From the NCBI GenBank assembly GCA_903856875.1, contig CAIODE010000155.1, positions 1 to 9,463 on the forward strand: 9,463 bases of DNA, given 5' to 3'. Source of the stretch: an uncultured Burkholderiales bacterium. Lineage in GTDB: Bacteria > Pseudomonadota > Gammaproteobacteria > Burkholderiales > Burkholderiaceae_C. Below the pieces are notes generated by a model. It was not told where the DNA came from and made no database searches. It saw nothing but the letters and a program-made list of their open reading frames with translations. Of the stretch, positions 6,747-9,463 are shown one piece after another. Both the position numbers and the translations under genes were made by a program. Positions within the stretch are counted from its first letter, which is position 1. Each line of letters begins with the position of its first letter.

Positions 6747-7856
6747 ATGATCGTACTGAAGGCCACCCAAGACAAATTGCTGTCGGTTTTGCAATCCGTT
6801 TCTGGCATCGTTGAACGTCGTCACACATTGCCTGTTTTGGCCAATGTGTTAATTCGCAAAACTGGTAAAGCTCTGCAGTTGACCACCAGCGATCTTGAAA
6901 TCCAAATTCGCACCACAGCCGAAATGGATGGCGATGCCGGCGACTTCACCACCACGGTGGGCGCACGCAAACTGATCGACATTTTGCGCACCATGCCTTC
7001 CGATCAAACCGTCAGTTTGGAGTCCAGTCAAAGCAAATTGATTTTGAAGGGTGGCAAATCCAAATTCACCTTGCAGACTTTGCCAGCAGAAGATTTCCCG
7101 TTGGTGCAAGAGGCAGCCAGTTTTGGCCCAGTGTTCAGCGTGCCGCAAAAAACCTTGAAACAGCTGCTCAGCCAAGTTTCTTTTGCCATGGCCGTGCACG
7201 ACATCCGTTACTACTTGAATGGCATTTTGTTTGTGGCTGAAGGCAAGCAGTTGTCTTTGGTGTCTACCGATGGCCATCGCTTGGCATTTGCCTCGGCCAC
7301 GTTGGACACCGATGTGCCCAACAAACAAGAAGTCATCTTGCCCCGCAAAACCGTGCTCGAAATGCAGCGCTTGTTAAGCGATGCAGAAGGTGCCATCGAC
7401 ATGCAGTTTGCCAACAACCAAGCCAAGTTCAGTTTTGGCGGCATGGAGTTTGTGACCAAACTCGTTGAAGGCAAGTTCCCCGATTACAACCGCGTCATTC
7501 CCAAAGGCCACCGCAACAACCTCACGCTGGGCCGTCAAGCCCTGCTGTCTTGCTTGCAGCGCACCGCCATTTTGACCAGCGACAAATTCAAAGGGGTACG
7601 TTTGAATTTGGACCCCGGCACTTTGCGTGTGGCGTCTACCAACGCCGAACAAGAAGAAGCGGTGGACGAACTCGACATTGACTACGCTGGCGACAGCATT
7701 GAAATTGGCTTCAACGTCACTTACATCATCGATGTGCTGACCAACATGGGCCAAGACATGGTGCGCATTGATTTGGCCGATGCCAACAGCTCTGCACTCA
7801 TCACCATCCCAGAAAACGACCAGTTCAAATACGTGGTGATGCCCATGCGCATTTAA
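6747..7856 (+). CDS. dnaN: DNA polymerase III beta subunit (sliding clamp)
   Basis: Dimeric ring-shaped clamp that tethers DNA polymerase III and other replication and repair proteins to DNA. The 369-residue protein has the three repeated clamp domains (about 1-120, 129-245 and 247-369). Recognisable segments are the N-terminus MIVLKATQDKLLSVLQSVSGIVERRHTLPVLANV with its conserved RRHTLP, STDGHRLA (173-180) and VEGKFPDY (240-247). The C-terminus YVVMPMRI forms part of the hydrophobic pocket for clamp-binding motifs. Length is close to E. coli DnaN (366). The ATG at 6747 is preceded by AGAGGA. It sits between dnaA and gyrB, the classical order. Confidence 0.99.
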   Translation: MIVLKATQDKLLSVLQSVSGIVERRHTLPVLANVLIRKTGKALQLTTSDLEIQIRTTAEMDGDAGDFTTTVGARKLIDILRTMPSDQTVSLESSQSKLILKGGKSKFTLQTLPAEDFPLVQEAASFGPVFSVPQKTLKQLLSQVSFAMAVHDIRYYLNGILFVAEGKQLSLVSTDGHRLAFASATLDTDVPNKQEVILPRKTVLEMQRLLSDAEGAIDMQFANNQAKFSFGGMEFVTKLVEGKFPDYNRVIPKGHRNNLTLGRQALLSCLQRTAILTSDKFKGVRLNLDPGTLRVASTNAEQEEAVDELDIDYAGDSIEIGFNVTYIIDVLTNMGQDMVRIDLADANSSALITIPENDQFKYVVMPMRI

Positions 7857-7904
7857 GGTCAGAGCCAATTGAAGGTGATTCAAAACACCCCAAGAAGTGC
7901 CTTT

Positions 7905-7932
7905 CGAAACCCGCGTTGATTCGCGGGTTTCG
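7905..7932. terminator. Perfect 11-bp stem-loop between dnaN and gyrB
   Basis: CGAAACCCGCG (7905-7915) and CGCGGGTTTCG (7922-7932) pair perfectly around TTGATT. The stem contains the A/T-flanked GC core typical of intrinsic terminators, but the three T are within the stem and GCC follows, so no U-tract exists on the plus strand. It lies 48 bases after the dnaN stop and 28 bases before gyrB. It may be a weak terminator or attenuator, or an mRNA-stabilising hairpin. The rest of the 104-base gap (7857-7960) shows nothing recognisable beyond a poor GAGAAAAG ribosome-binding stretch ahead of gyrB. Confidence 0.5.
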
Positions 7933-7948
7933 GCCATTCAAGAGTTAG

Positions 7949-9463
<1,515 letters not shown>

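Noticed and set aside
7374..7937. 187-codon open frame antisense to dnaN
   Set aside because: It mirrors the codon bias of dnaN on the other strand. The same applies to the frame at 6849-7328 and to those opposite gyrB.

Overview
This window is the dnaA-region core of a bacterial chromosome. It most likely comes from a betaproteobacterium of the order Burkholderiales, probably Comamonadaceae-like. The basis is the gene order (mnmE, yidC, yidD, rnpA and rpmH leftward; dnaA, dnaN and gyrB rightward), the style of the proteins (for example a lysine at the position of the E. coli YidC groove arginine, and an RnpA starting VQRLKTRPQFQ), and moderate GC with GCC/TTG/GGC-rich codon use. The genus cannot be resolved by eye. 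I see no mobile element, CRISPR array, tRNA, rRNA or phage gene, and every long protein belongs to a well-known family.

Left arm, minus strand, read from 4991 down to 1. rpmH (ribosomal protein L34) has a well-formed sigma70-type promoter at 5024-5052. It is followed by rnpA (RNase P protein, GTG start), yidD and yidC. These last three are joined by two ATGA stop/start overlaps, so the ribosomal protein, the tRNA-processing subunit and the membrane-insertion pair form one compact operon. A GC-rich stem-loop at 2294-2317 separates yidC from mnmE, the tRNA wobble-uridine modification GTPase. Three bases after mnmE comes the N-terminal 273 codons of an exporter-type ABC transporter, which runs off the left edge.

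Centre, 4992-5211. This 220-base divergent intergenic region holds the rpmH promoter, an inverted repeat next to its -35 element, one perfect DnaA box (5137-5145) and one degenerate box. Genes point away from it on both sides, as expected around a replication origin, but a full cluster of DnaA boxes is not present.

Right arm, plus strand. dnaA (initiator), dnaN (beta sliding clamp) and the first 501 codons of gyrB (gyrase B subunit) follow in the usual order. A 134-base gap separates dnaA from dnaN. A 104-base gap with a perfect 11-bp stem-loop separates dnaN from gyrB.

The window is conventional. The findings are regulatory and architectural details; I found no evidence for a previously undescribed system.
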